64,000 bases of DNA from Neodontobutis hainanensis (taxonomy: Eukaryota; Chordata; Actinopteri; Gobiiformes; Odontobutidae), in contig JALDNG010000007.1 in assembly GCA_024349245.1 (NCBI GenBank), forward strand, positions 545,501-609,500. Reading direction: 5' to 3'. This document shows, in pieces, positions 47,501-59,900 of this stretch. Each line of letters opens with the position of its first letter. Within the stretch, counting starts at the first letter, position 1. Position numbers and translations under genes: made by a program. The notes beneath the pieces are model-generated. The model saw nothing but the letters and a program-made list of their open reading frames with translations. It was not told the DNA's origin and ran no database searches.

Positions 47501-50365
47501 ACCTTTCAGTCGGGCTATTGTTTTTCCGTCTTGTCTGCTGTAGATAGAGGTGTGTGTTCTCCATCTGTGCATGCTAATATTTTCCCCTTACACACATTGA
47601 AGAGTGTTTGAAACAGGCCACTGGAAAGAACATTTGTTCTCTATTTTCTCTCTCTGAGGTAAGTCTTGTTAGTTTTTGTATGGTCAGGGTGTATAGTGCT
47701 GACTGTGGCTTACATTTCTGCAGTGTGTTTTGAGAAATGTGGTTGGAATTTATCCTTCTGATGTGAAAATGTTTTGGCTACTTTCAGTTTGAGACTCTGT
47801 TATCACTCAATCATTTCTATTGTGCCTCTAGTCTGCAGAAACTAGGTTGTTCCTCTGATGTTGACCTTGACGTAAAAAAATAAAAGCACAATTTCCTGTC
47901 AGGTTTACAGGTACTTCATTGAATCCTTCCTCTGCATTGTCATATACTTGTCTCATTCAGATGAATTGTTTTCTCTGCAGCTCTCATTTGTTTGCCTCAC
48001 ATTTGTCCTAGACTTTCCAATTGTTTTGAGATTGCTTGTTGAGAGAGATGGCTGTGTTGAGCAAAATGAAAAGGGAAACAGATTGCTGAGGGTGGAGTAA
48101 GAGCTTTTGAGATCTGTTTTCAATTTGAACCATGTTCACTGATGCAGAGGGAAAAAGCTTGAACATTTGCCTGAGTTGCATATTCTTTTGTGTCTGACTT
48201 TGTCCATTTTTTTTTTTTTTTTTGTTCACGTTTGTGTAAATATCTCTGACTTACCATACTTAAAAAACAAGCTCTGGGGGCTAGGCACTAAAAAAATGCA
48301 CACCTGTAAATGGCAGGCATTGCTTTCAGTAATTGTGTAGTTTTCCTCTCCAGTGCAAGACCCGTGCCCCAAAATAAAACCTTTGCTGTGTCTCAGTAGA
48401 TTCTTCACGGCACAGGTGCAGGTTGTGTGGTAAATATTTGGCTGTTTGAATGTCTCACTTGTCATCAGTAGTTCAACAGTCAGTTTAAGTTGAGACATCG
48501 TGTGTCTTCAATGGATCAGGTGTGGCTGATGCCTTTTTATCTGTGGCCAAGTGCCATTCCCGACCAACCAGTTTGTAGTGACAGCAAACACTCAGCAGCT
48601 CCCTCCAGGCACATTCACTGACACGAGTGCACTTGTAGTCACATCCCGCGTTCATTGGTAGTCAACCACACATTAGGTTTAGCAGAAGCAGTAAAAATTA
48701 GGGGATGAAATAAGCGCTCTACTTTTACTAGTTTTGTTAATTTGCGGGTTAAGTGTCTTGCCCAAGGTACATTTATTCATATTCCTGTAAATGCACCACA
48801 ATTAGTAAAAATATTTGGCTATTTTACGTCCACAGTCCCCAGACTGAAAAAAATTTACAAGGTTATATAGATTATTATTTACAAAAGACATAAATGTACA
48901 CATTTTACAGCACAAACAAATGTTAAGCGGGTGTTTTTAAAGAACAATCCCCCTTTGTCATGTTAGTGAAATGCATAAAAACCTGGCATTGTGCAGATGG
49001 ACAAAAGCAAAAGAGACTGAACACTGACCTTCCTGTGGTTTGAGATGAATATAACGTCTGAAAGCTGCATTATTGACCCTTCCTTTTATTACTTCTGTAT
49101 TTAGCTAGACACTTGTTTGCTTTTAAATGCCAATTTCAGGGGACTTCTAATGTAATAATGACTTATTTATTAGGCTTCCTTTTTTAAAATGTTTGTTTTT
49201 TATCCTGTTCACAGCAGTTCGAGCTCTGACTTTGCCATGCAGAAGTTTGACAGGGACTCGGAGGTGTACAAGATGATCCAGGAGAATAAGGAGTCTCGCA
49301 CAGCACCCCGACAGTCCAACACTTTTAAAATGCTGCAAGAGGTGCTTGAAGCTGATGAGAAGGGTAATGGAATAATGGAAATAATCTTTCTTTTGCCATT
49401 TATCTGGAGAGCAAATGTAGTCTAAAGCGTTTTTCTATGCTGTTATACTGTTCTGTAAATCATCTACAGTATATTGTCCACACAGCGCTCTCAAAGTTAG
49501 AATTTGATATAGCCATCATGTCCAAAATGTCAAATCTATTAATTAGTTCCTCAATCATCTCATCTAGTTTTGCATAGCACTCCATAAAATACATTTTCCC
49601 CCACTCCATTTTGCTTTGCTAGATTTGACGGCACATAAATCAAGATAAGGCTAACATTCTTTCAGGGCAGGCACAAATAAACAATAGATGAAAACTAATC
49701 TTATGAAACGTTTCCTGTGACTGATGAGAATAAGCACCACTCAGGGGGCACTGACAGAGGATAATTATAACTTCTGACTTTTTCATTAACCTATGTGAAC
49801 AGACAGAAACTATCCTGTCAGAACCTTCTGAGCAGCTCTGTTTGTCTCATTCCAGAGGCAGTTTTGCGGTTCCCAGGAAAACTCTCTCCTAACCCACCCC
49901 AAACAGCGACATCAGTGGCTGGAGTTAACAAATACCACACCTGTGAGAAATGTGGCACCAACATTGTGTAAGGGTCCCATTATTTCTTTATTTATCTGTG
50001 ATTGGCTTATGTATTTGAGTACTTAAACATGTCCCTCTCTTCAACAACCTAAAAAACAAAATGCTAAACTCTCATGGTGCAGTTGTTGTAATAGTACAAC
50101 TCAAATGTTCCTCTCAGCTCTGCAGCCTATTTGAAATGGAAATGAGGCAATTGGTCTGACTTGAGCCTGATGTTCTGATGTTCTCTGCAGTACACAGGCG
50201 GTGAGGATCATGGATGACCACTACCGCCATCCAGAGTGCTACACATGTACAGATTGTGGGTTGAACCTCAGGATGAGAGGGCACTTTTGGGTTGATGATG
50301 TGATGTACTGTGAGAAGCACGCCAATGAGAGGTACCATGGATCGGATCTGTCTCCCCGCCAATGA
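35061..50365 (+). CDS. pdlim2: PDZ and LIM domain protein 2 (mystique)
   Basis: Nine coding exons: 35061-35153, 36665-36816, 37884-37947, 38030-38181, 39195-39258, 46288-46403, 49215-49363, 49856-49967 and 50191-50365 (TGA). Phases agree, giving 358 residues (human 352). The PDZ domain (residues 1-83) starts MALTVNLTGPSPWGFRIYGG, with the ligand loop PWGF, and includes LQPGDIILEINGENTTDML. Middle exons are Ser/Pro-rich. The segment DRDSEVYKMIQENKESR then RQSNTFKMLQEVLEADEK matches PDLIM2. One LIM domain has its zinc ligands at C293, C296, H314, C317, C320, C323, C341 and H344. PDLIM2 tethers actin-associated complexes and acts as a nuclear ubiquitin ligase for STAT and NF-kB factors. The start ATG follows an acceptor ending at 35027. 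Intron 5 (39259-46287) is 7 kb. Confidence 0.95.
35499..35529. repeat. Poly-T tract
   Basis: A run of about 27 T bases in pdlim2 intron 1 of the coding region. It may be the reversed poly-A tail of a retroposed element or simple expansion; no flanking element was recognised. Confidence 0.8.
39259..46143 (+). other. pdlim2 7-kb intron
   Basis: No exon or gene was recognised on either strand. Notable items are a 20-bp near-perfect palindrome at 43549-43568, paired poly-T/pyrimidine tracts at about 44488-44555, and a CTCF-like motif at 45617-45631 in minus orientation (AGCGCCCTCTCCTGA). A fish repeat fragment lies at its 3' end. Confidence 0.4.
46150..46236. repeat. Teleost interspersed repeat fragment
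   Basis: The segment contains GGCAATTTTATTTATATAGC, then ACAATTCATACACTGGGTAA and CTCAAAGTGCTTTACAGAAA. This is a very common short repeat in fish genomes as I remember it. It ends about 50 bp before a pdlim2 exon acceptor. The family name was not determined. Confidence 0.65.
46557..46740 (+). repeat. tRNA-derived SINE
   Basis: A B-box GGTTCAATTCC (about 46591-46601) lies downstream of a tRNA-like segment starting AGAGCGGTTGTCCCTCAACT. The body reads CATTGTGTCCTTGGGCAAGA and the tail GTCGCTTTGGATAAAAGCGT, both hallmarks of common teleost SINEs. It lies just after a pdlim2 exon. Confidence 0.75.
46800..46850 (-). repeat. tRNA-related SINE fragment, antisense
   Basis: AGGATTTGAACCC is the reverse complement of GGGTTCAAATCCT, a perfect polymerase III B box. 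The flanks look like the inner half of a tRNA-derived SINE head. The limits are approximate. Confidence 0.5.
47360..47658 (+). promoter_or_regulatory. Possible internal promoter and alternative first exon of pdlim2
   Basis: Inside the intron 46404-49214 lie an inverted CCAAT box (ATTGG 47365-47369) and two direct ones (47425-47429 and 47476-47480). About 180 bp downstream a strong donor follows TCTCTGAG (GTAAGT, GT at 47659-47660). Splicing from here to the exon at 49215 would allow a start at the in-frame ATG 49237, in a GCCATGC context. The product would lack PDZ and keep the C-terminal LIM. No transcript evidence is available here. Confidence 0.35.
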
Positions 50366-51300
50366 GTTCCCGTTACCTGCCCCCAACGGACATGGTGCAC
50401 CCTGCCAGAGTGTTCAATCCTGACTAAATTGAGGGCCTATGGACCAACCTAGAGGTGGATTATGTCAATATTGTGCCAGTGGATTTTTTTATTTTTTTTT
50501 CACTGTATTATTATTTTGCTGTATTATGATAAGTTTTTTTTGCGTTCATTTTATATGACCTAGTCTTCAGTCTCTAGTTAATTATTAGCTCTATTGATGC
50601 AAATGTTACAAGTACTTTGTACAAAGGCCAAAACCTTTGACAAACCCAACAGGACTGGTCCTGAACTGTTTGAGGCTCTGAGGTTCTGATTAATTCCATT
50701 GAAATATAACCTTTAAAATTCTTTAATTAAAAAGGGACCAAACCTTACTTATTCTGCATGCCAGAAGTATTGTACACAGTGCTGTGTGAGCATGTGTGGG
50801 GTTGTGTGTGTGCGTGTCTGTGGATGCATGCTTTTACATGCCGAGTTGTCATAGCTTCTGCATGCCTTCTTAGCATCTACATTTGTGTGCGTGCATGAGA
50901 TGTAAGTGAATAGAGCTCCAAATGATTGCACAAAAGGTTTGTGCGTTTTGTGCTAAAGTAAGGCCAAAAGATACAAAGTTGTTTTGTTTTTTTTGTTTTT
51001 TTTTATAAGCAGGAAAAAACTGTTTAAAAATGAAAAAAATATGCTTTTTCTCTTGTTGCTTTATGAGGGACTATAGACTTGTTCACTATACAAATGTTTT
51101 TGTGATTGAACTGTATTCTATATTATAGACCATGCATAAGAGGCACAGGACATTTAGTGCAAACAGACATTGATACCACAGTACACTTGTGCAATTTGAA
51201 CCAGTAGTCAGAGTTGGACTTTTCACATTTAATGTGGCACCTAATAATAAAAAATCTAAAGCTCTTGTGATGTTATGATGTGAGTTTTTTTGTTATGCTG
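50366..51300 (+). other. pdlim2 3' UTR
   Basis: This AT-rich stretch follows the pdlim2 stop. AATAAA occurs at 51246-51251, followed by TG/T-rich sequence suitable for cleavage. No other coding potential was seen. Confidence 0.6.
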
Positions 51301-51680
51301 TCATTACTACGGTTATTGTAAGCATTGATGGCAGGGGCTACTGAGCATGTGTAACTCATTTTACTGAACCTTTACAGAGAACGGCTGTGCTGCTTTACAG
51401 AACTGTACAAACATGATCGTTTTGGGAAAATGCTGTCACCTTTGCTCTGTACACACAATTCTCCAAAAGGACAGTGCAAGCCTAACTTTAGTTAAGTATT
51501 ACACAGGGTACTAATCAGACACACTTCTGTTGATGACCGTGAAAGTGTTTAAAAAAAGACAGGAGAGTGAACATGGCTGTAGGTGTCCCAACATGACGGG
51601 AATGGTTCAAACATATCGAACCTATTTATGGCCGCCAAAAGAGGGCAGCAAAACCACAGAAACTGTCCACAGCCAAATTC

Positions 51681-51747
51681 GTGTGCGTGTGCGTGTGCGT
51701 GTGTGTGTGTGGGGGGGGGCTGTGGGGGCTGTGGGAGTGTGAGAGGG
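51681..51747 (+). repeat. GT/GC simple repeat with G-rich, quadruplex-like tract
   Basis: A GTGTGC-type repeat passes into a run of about nine or ten G, then GGGGG, GGG and GGG separated by short spacers (CTGT, CTGT, AGTGTGAGA). This is a potential G-quadruplex on the plus strand. Confidence 0.7.
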
Positions 51748-52734
51748 AACTAAATATCCACTAGATGTCGCACAGTTCTTTTAAAAGGAAAAAAGCGCAA
51801 AGCAACAATCTACAACTGATGCTTATTTGTTGCCTGCAGCCAGCTCTTTGCTCTCATGTCCAAATCACCTTTTCTTGTTCTGTTCTTTTCTCTGAACAGC
51901 TATTAATCTCTATCTCAGTTGAAGTTTACAATTCTACCTTTCCTTTCCAGCACTCCCCCCCCCTTTACAGTGTCCCACCTGGAATGGGGTCCAGATGTGG
52001 AATCATGGGGAAAAGTGGACAAACTGTTCGGCTATAGGGAGCAACAGGGCTGTAGGGTGCATAGAAAAAATGTTGGAACGACATTAAAGTTTGTCTGGAT
52101 GCCATTAAGTACAATTTGATGTAATGTGCAGTTTGGGATGTGACATTTAAAATGGAAACTGTGCTCTCCAGATGAGAAAGATTTGGGCCTAAGAAGACGA
52201 AGGGGGTGTTGTACTTGAAGCTGTATTTAACAGCTTGAATAAACAGCCCTGTGTTTCATTGCTGGAGCAGGCATCCATCCACTCCTTGTGCTTTCTTTCA
52301 ATGATCCCTAGCTTTCTGAGCGCGCTCCAGTGTACAGTATCATATACAGGAATAACAAACTGGGGTCCACTGCGAGGGCCAGAGCACAGTGGACCATTAT
52401 ACTACAGGCAAAGCTTGCATGACTGAGGTGCCTACACTTTTGAGTATAAGTGTGAATACATGTCAGGCTCAATTGCTTAAAGTCCCCTTTCAAGAGCGTT
52501 TCTTCTTAACTTCTCATATTATGACATTCTTTCTCCACTGCTCAATCGTGATTCCTTCCTGTTCTCAGATATCAAAAAATATTTTAAAACTCAAATCTGT
52601 GGAGTGCCGTTTGTGAACTTTCCAACCACAAACTGGTGGTTTGCAAAAACTGAAAGGGATACAGTGAGGAAGTTTATACTGTATTATTAGATTCTGTGCG
52701 GCTCTGCAGACATAATATATCAGTATGGCCCACA

Positions 52735-52735
52735 A

Positions 52736-52792
<57 letters not shown>
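52735..52792. repeat. (TG)n-(TA)n microsatellite
   Basis: About 20 TG units with one early interruption, continuing as TATATA. It lies in intergenic DNA. Confidence 0.93.
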
Positions 52793-53099
52793 AATTATAT
52801 AATTTTGGCCTCTATGATTAGAACACTTGGCTTTAAGAAGTTTCAGTTGTTTTTGTTGAATTTGCCATTAAACTATATATGTATATATGTTTGGTTCATC
52901 CTTCTCTGACTAAAATCCATGTCTAACCATCAACTGGCCAGTGCATATCTGTACATTATGAGTTTGTTTTCTTGGGTTTGTCTATAATATATCACTATAT
53001 GTGTTATATATGGTGTCGTTGTGCAAGTCTTACGACAAACAGGCGCTCTCTAGAGACCTAACACAATTGAGCCTTTGACATGAAAGTTATGAACATGCA

Positions 53100-53648
53100 C
53101 AAAGTGACAGAGGTGGGTTTGGCACTGGTCACGTGACCCGTCCTCGCTGTGTCCGTGAGATGGATGCGCTAGGACCCAGGGACCATAGTGCGCACACTCA
53201 CAGAGGGAATGGTCGCACTTGGGCTGAAGTTACAGAGAGAATAGCAGTGTGACAGAGACAGAAGCAAAGAAAAGCCTCTACTTTTGGGAGAATTGTCATA
53301 GCTCCGTGTGAGAAAAGCAATTTTTAGGCTTTTTTTTATTTATTTATTTCCTCGTATTGGTTAATTTGGGAAGCGCACACATCGAGCGGAAACAATGAAG
53401 AGGCTGTGAAGAGTTTGCGGTACAACTGTCAGAAGTTTTGCGCTCTGCAGAAGACAGTGTGGATGTGAGACGTCGTTCAATCGCTTTTCACGACAAAACA
53501 AAGCAGTGGGTGATTTGGATGTGAATTTGTAGAAACTTTTACGCACGCGTCTTTTGGATTTATCAACTTGGTGAAAAGTGTGTGGCTGGCGTGACACATT
53601 AACGGTCCTGTGGAAGTAGCGCTCAGAGCTACAGGCTGGAGATATGGG
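53100..53648 (+). promoter_or_regulatory. Likely adgra2 promoter and 5' UTR
   Basis: A perfect 12-bp palindrome GGTCACGTGACC lies at 53127-53138, containing the CLEAR/E-box core GTCACGTGAC. Downstream sequence is comparatively GC- and CpG-rich up to the start codon. The transcription start was not determined. Confidence 0.4.
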
Positions 53649-53938
53649 ATGATGACCGGGGGCGGGGGTGCAGCTGAGGTGACATCCAGCACGAGGACAA
53701 TGTGTGGCATCCCCGCGCGTCTGGTGCTGATGCTGCTCCTGTTCGTGTTCCCCTTGGAGCCAGGCCTCTCGCACGTCGTCTGTCCCGGGCCCATTGCGTC
53801 CACAGGGGGCTGTAGCTGTTCGGACGAGCGCTCCAAAAGCCACGGCGTCCAGGCGGTGGGGAGAAGAGTGAGTTGCAGCAAAGAAGACCTGTCTGAACCT
53901 CCATACCCCAGCCTGCTGCCCAACAAGACCGTCACTCT
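53649..53938 (+). CDS. adgra2: Adhesion GPCR A2 (GPR124), first coding exon
   Basis: The exon encodes about 96 residues and ends at a GTAAGT donor (GT 53939-53940), in phase 2. It contains a hydrophobic signal peptide, MCGIPARLVLMLLLFVFPLE, then CPGPIASTGGCSCSDERSKS and DLSEPPYPSLLPNKTVTL. The last block matches the human ADGRA2 N-terminus (LPEPPEPGLLPNGTVTL) just before its leucine-rich repeats, and fits ADGRA2 better than ADGRA3. ADGRA2 is a plasma-membrane adhesion GPCR that partners RECK to enhance WNT7 signalling in brain angiogenesis. In-frame starts exist at 53649, 53652 and 53700; the last places the signal peptide directly at the N-terminus. The remaining exons lie beyond the window. 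Confidence 0.88.
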
Positions 53939-56900
53939 GTAAGTAAAAAAGTAGACTATACTCTGCCCCACATGAATAAGAAATGTTACTTTTGATATGG
54001 AGTCTAAAAACAATGGCAAGAACTAAATATAAAGTCTTTGATATTTGTTTGATATAAATTAAATTTTGATTGGACAGGGGCCTCAATGCAATAGATAGAG
54101 TTACTATTAGTCGACTGAATGTAAATTTGTTATACATCAGGAATTAGGAACTGCTTTTCTTTATATTGCAATAATACTAATCATACTGAATTATGCTAGA
54201 GATTAGACTTCAGTAAGTGTAAATTATTTTTTTATTTATATAAATATATCATTCAAAGTCCTACTGCCTGGTCTGATTTGTGTCACGTCACAGTTTATTC
54301 CCCTGTACCGTTTGTTTTCGAGCAAGGCTACCATAGGCAGAAGTTTTTTCTGTGTATTACTTTTATGGCAGAAAGAAGCACCTTTTTAATACAGTCAAAG
54401 GCATAAAGCTTATTTTTCTCTGTCAATTGTTTTGATATATACAGTATTAAACGAACTTCAGCATTCCCACGAGGCCCACATTGTCAGTGGTGCGTCACTT
54501 TGACCTCATGGCCTAAATCCTAACTGTACTGTGGACTTGTTGCAGTAATAAGACTTGTTAGGTCAGAAGTTTACATCTTGATCTAGTTTGACTGTGAAGC
54601 AGGCCTGTGTGTCTCTTCTCTGTAATGCATTAGAAGAAGATCAGCGAGAGGGCAGCCTCACTGCTGCCGTCATCTGGGCCCTGCCTCTTTGACACAACTC
54701 TGTCACTTTAAATTTCACTCAGTTTTTGTCCCAGCCAACATTACTCTCTCTGCGCACAGCTGACTTTCTGCCTTGTAAAAATAGACTAAAAAGCATTTAC
54801 TTATTTTTATTTTCAGCTGCTGTCCTTCACATGCTTCTGGCAATAAAATCTGACCTCTGAAACCATTTGGCCTTAAACTGGACTGTACAACTCCATCTTC
54901 TGTGCGTTCAGACAACATCCCGAGCCTATACACATTAGCTGCTACAATAAATAGAATTGCTATCTTTCAGTGACACATTTTTTCTGGGTGGTGTTTTCAA
55001 ACACTTATTGGAATTTAATTATGTCATCACCTTGTTTGCAGCTGCTTAAATTTTCCCCGTTCCCACACTGGGTCACTATCACAATGCTTTTACATGTGGG
55101 CCCTCGTGAAATGGCCCTTAGGTTCAGGCATATAAGGTAAAGTCAGGAGACGAGGAACCAAAAACAGCCTGCGCACCTTTTATTATATGTCTCTCTTAAT
55201 AACAGCAGGACAAACATCTGGGAAACACATTGATGAAAACACAGAAGAAAATAAAAACGGCTTCGATGACAGCTGAGTTAATAAAACAATAGGAAGAGCT
55301 TTCAATCAATGTTTGTGATTGGCTCTGAATCCGCCATTTTCTTCCCCGGGGAACCTAGTGTCTGCAATATTTATTTTCCCAAAGGTTGCTCAGGCACTCA
55401 CACTTCTTGTTGTAGCTCATGACATTAGCTCCAGATGTGGAATGTGAGAAGCTGCATTGATATTCCTGTTATTCCTAACATTCCTGAGTCAGCGCCGAGG
55501 CTGCAGACACCATCCTAACCAACCCGTGGTGGTCTACACCTGGGACTCTGCCCTTATCGAACCTCTGGTTAGCTGACACTGTCCCCTGTGTTTGGAAGAA
55601 TACTCTGAACCGTGCAAGACATAGGCCCAGGCTTCCGGGCGGCTGCTATGTGTAATGCACAACAGCTGGCCCCTGTGAACATTCCATCTGAGGCCCCTTA
55701 GCCTCATGGGAAATCCCGACGGGGTTTTGTTTATTAAAACGATTAGTTGGCTGTTTGTTGTTCCTGCCAGCCATAAAGCAGCAACCAGTCGCTGCTAAAT
55801 TATCACCTTTTCCTTATACTTGGTTGGTTTGTGGATTACATTAAAGTGAATGTGCTTCAAAGCTGCTGAAGACATATCCCTGTTCTAATGATGCATCTGC
55901 TATTCTTCTCCCTCCGCCCTGAACACATTTTCCCTCCTTTTCTTTATCTCCATTTTTGCTCCCCTTCTTACCCTTTTCCATCATGAGTTCATCCACACGC
56001 AGTAACTCTCAACCTAAATATTTAGTCGTCCTGGTTGGAAACTGCCATGTCCAAACTCCTTCCAGATGTGAGCCTGTGCAGCCTTGTGTTTGGGGATAAT
56101 TATGCACGGCTGCGAATTTGAATCACTGCGAGAGGAAGAGGAAGGGAAGGGTAGAGGGTGAAAAACATATAAGAGTGTGAAAGCAGAAAAATTGCTACGG
56201 GGGGAAAGTGGGAGTTAATGAAGGAAACTGCGGATGTTAAAGAAGTCAAAGTCAGGAAAGAGGTGGAATAGAGAAGAAGTGGTTTGGGGGAACAAAGAAA
56301 GAGCGGCGAGCATGAGGATGGATGGAGGAGGGAGAGGAGAAGCTTGGCAGGCGCTTCAGAGAGATGTGCCCCTGGAGACTGAAAACTCCCCACTTCTACA
56401 ACGCTGGGGAGAGGAGGAGTGTATAGCAGCCGAGCCTCACTTCCAAAATGTTCCCTGGGAACGTGAAGAAATGAAAACTTTCTATACATGGGCACGTATT
56501 ACACATTCATCTTAGAAGTACGATTAAGAATCAAAGAGTTGCTTGCAAAAGGATACGCTGATGTTGATTGTACAGCCATTTTTTTAAATGATTCCCTGAT
56601 GATTCAAACTAACTCTCCCAGAGCATACTCCACTATGTAAGGTCTTTAAATGATGGGGCACAGATATGATGATTTGCCTTTTGTATATCATTTTTATGGT
56701 TGAATATGTTGAATAAAATAAACATTGAGCATTGGTAATCTGTCTCTCTTAAAAAAAGGCTTGACTAAAGGCTCAACAGTGCAGCTGTTTAAATGTTTTA
56801 ATGGACGGTAGAAAGTCTACAGTAGCAGCTTTTTTCTTTAACAAAGGTTACTCCTCCCTTGCTGTATTTGTTGTCAACAGTGACTGATGGATTCTTTATG

Positions 56901-59900
56901 GGGGCCAGCATCATTGAGGTGGCTCAAATACAGTAGGGCTCAAGGTCAGCACCGGCATCCCCGGCCCGTTGCCACTTTACCAAAGACAGCTGACATGACA
57001 GTTGCTTCAAACATTGTTGCACTTGAGCCCAGAAATGCCACTGATGCAGGCTCCAAGACAAAGTTTTGAAGAAAGAGATATTCAGTGTTCTAGATTTTAT
57101 TAGTTATTTACAAATACTAAAAAATAAAAAGTTAGACATTATTTGTGTATCCAATTGGTGTTAAGACAAACACTTTAAAGATAACCAGCATTTTTTTTAC
57201 ACTTTACCACAAATAATCTGTTTTTCTTTTTAGACCACCACCAACTGTCTGTTATCATTTATCAGATTTAGTGAGTCCCCACTATCTCTGCTCTGTCAAG
57301 GCCAACTCACCTCAACAGAATCTGTGCGCCTTTAATCGTTAAACTTATCTCTTGAGTCACATGGTGGGGCTCTCAGTTGTGGCCTGTGTGGACAGATACC
57401 AAAGAGCTGCCAGATGTGTCGGTGGTTTACGTCGGGTCTTTTACTTGTTGAGTCGGGGAGGACTTCGATGAAACGTCCCAAACGGTCGTCTTATCAGCGG
57501 GGTGAATTCCAAAGGCAGGGAGCTAACTGGACCCCAGGCATTCCTGCAGCGATAGAGTTTATTTATGTGGGGAAAGGTGTTGAGAGGAGTGGGACTGGGC
57601 GCTCCTCCACACATGTAAGGTGGGGCAGTGGTCAGCAATAAATCAAAAAAGCAAACAAAGGCGTGACATTGGATACAGCTGCTTTATTACCCAGCTGCAG
57701 CACCTGCCAGTGCCACACAATTCCAGGGTTTGGCTTTGGCCTTGTAGGTCAGAGCAACACAAGCAGAGTGGGACACCACCTCCACTCACCTACAGTGCAG
57801 TGCTGCTTGCGTTAAAAGTGCATATGTATGTCGTCTATCACCTTGTTAGGTTTGATTAAAAGTTAGTTCAAAATTTGTAAAAAGGGAGAGTTGTGTTGTC
57901 TTTGTAATGTTATTCTCCCTAGTCATTTTTTATTATTATTTCAGTTTATTCTTTCTTATTTTACTCCGAAAAAGTCCTGACCACAGCCTCCCCCAAGGTT
58001 CCTGCTTGGGGTCAATGACACTAGGATACAAACATAGATGGGTTCATTTGGTATGAATGTAGTGGCTCTACTGCTGCTTAGTGCTTCTGCTTATGTTGTT
58101 ACTTTAACTTTGATCTAGAATCTGCTGTGTTTGTGCTGTTGAATTTTTTCTGCTGTTTCGTCGTGTAAGCAGACATGGCCATCGTAGGGACACTTTCCCT
58201 GTATTTTCTCCTGCCATTATGTCAGTGTTGACAAGCCATAAAACCAACAACCAATGGGAGCGTCCCTTCATTTAAATGGTAGCAGAATCCCTTAAGTGGG
58301 CATGTGATTAGCCAAAGCTCATGTATTAAAATCCTTTAAAATAAAGCTTATATGTCAAGATAGTTTGCTTTTTCATACAACAGAAATTATAATGATAATT
58401 TCCATAACATCTATTAAGCAGCAGCACTCTTGTTTCCTCTGCTGCTCCTCTCCAATACTGCTCAGTAAGATTTGTCTGTTCCGTCTGCAGTTACTTACTG
58501 TAACAATAAACCACAAATATTAACAGCCAGTCCCAATAATATTTTATGTCATTACTTTGGTTGTAAATATGAGCTACTTCAAAGAGACAATGACAGCTGT
58601 GAAAATGAGCAATGTGCCTTTAATGAACTGTGTTGGTTGAGTAAACCACATTCTGAAGCTGCACTGTGTGAGCGGTAGTTTCTTATAATTAAGTGATTCA
58701 TTGGAAAGAATGATGGTTTACTAAAGTTTTGTGTAATGTGCTTTATCTATTTTAATGAGCCATGCATCAAATCTGGGTGATTTTTAACATGAGCTGATGA
58801 GAGCATAGACAGGGATTTTGTGCTCATTGTTTTTCTGTTGAATGTCTCTGAGACGTTTTGATTTGTTGTCTTTATTACATTGAGGTCCACTGTGAGCAGG
58901 ACATAAGCCAAATACATACCGAAAAACAAAAGCACTCATTTTCATAGTTTTGTCCAAAGGCACCGTGGGAATATCTGGGGCAGAAAAATTTTATCCGAAC
59001 CCTTTGTAAAAGCAAGCCTGATTTCCCAGCAGTCTTTGCTCATGAGCAGAAAACAGTGGCTGGTTATGAAACAGAACAATGAGACAATTTTAACCAGGCA
59101 TTCATTGCATGCCACTCACAGTTTCTAAGGATAAATTACTAAATTGGCTCATTAAAAGCATAAAAACACTGTGATTAAACTAACCATTGTGTTCTGTCTG
59201 GGCCCATAAAAAAGTCGGGTGGTCTTTAGGTTTAAATATTACAATTATTTATCTTTTCTTTCATTCATTCACAGTTTTTTCTTAGCTCTCAAGGTCAACA
59301 GTTCTTCAGCTTTTTTGTAAACTGTAAATAGAAAGTGACATTTTCTGCAAGCCATATTCAATTATTTGTGCAAAAGGACTTATTCTGTGGACAGTGTGTC
59401 TTTTTGTGCACACATATGGCTAGGGCGTGCATGGCCACAATTCCCAAAATAGTCTTTGGTCCTCTCCTCTCTAATTAGAGGCATTTAAAAAACCTAGATT
59501 TTAATTTTAGACCAGTAGCGCTTGGACCATTTATGCGTGCACACAGTTGCGCATACAAATACACACTTTCCATATAAATAAATGTGATAGGTCGCACACA
59601 CAGAGCCACAAACCACAAAGCCATACTCCCTGGCCCAGCCTGGTAACCCAAGCACAATGCACGGCACTCTATAATAAGTAGTTGCACGTATCAAATGCAG
59701 CAGCTTACTGTCCTTCTCTATAGCTCCAAGGCAGGAAAGTCTGATACTAAAGTGAAGTAATGCAAGATTTCCTACCAGTCGTAAATCCCCTCTTTCATGT
59801 CTTTTGTCATTCGAACTCGAACAACAGGAATCAGAATCAGTCTTTTATGTGGCCTCTTGTCACTGTTTGCTTGTTGATGCACTCAATGAGGATTTGGAAA

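Larger units (their letters stand above)
51301..53100. other. Intergenic DNA between pdlim2 and adgra2
   Basis: No gene was recognised. It contains a GT/GC repeat running into a G-rich tract (51681-51747) and a TG/TA microsatellite (52735-52792). Confidence 0.5.

Noticed and set aside
53361..54137. Long minus-strand reading frames up to 258 codons
   Set aside because: They are antisense to the GC-rich adgra2 first exon and show no recognisable domain.
56100..56495. 131-codon minus-strand reading frame
   Set aside because: It reflects a purine-rich low-complexity stretch; the translation is Ser/Leu/Pro-rich without family resemblance or splice context.
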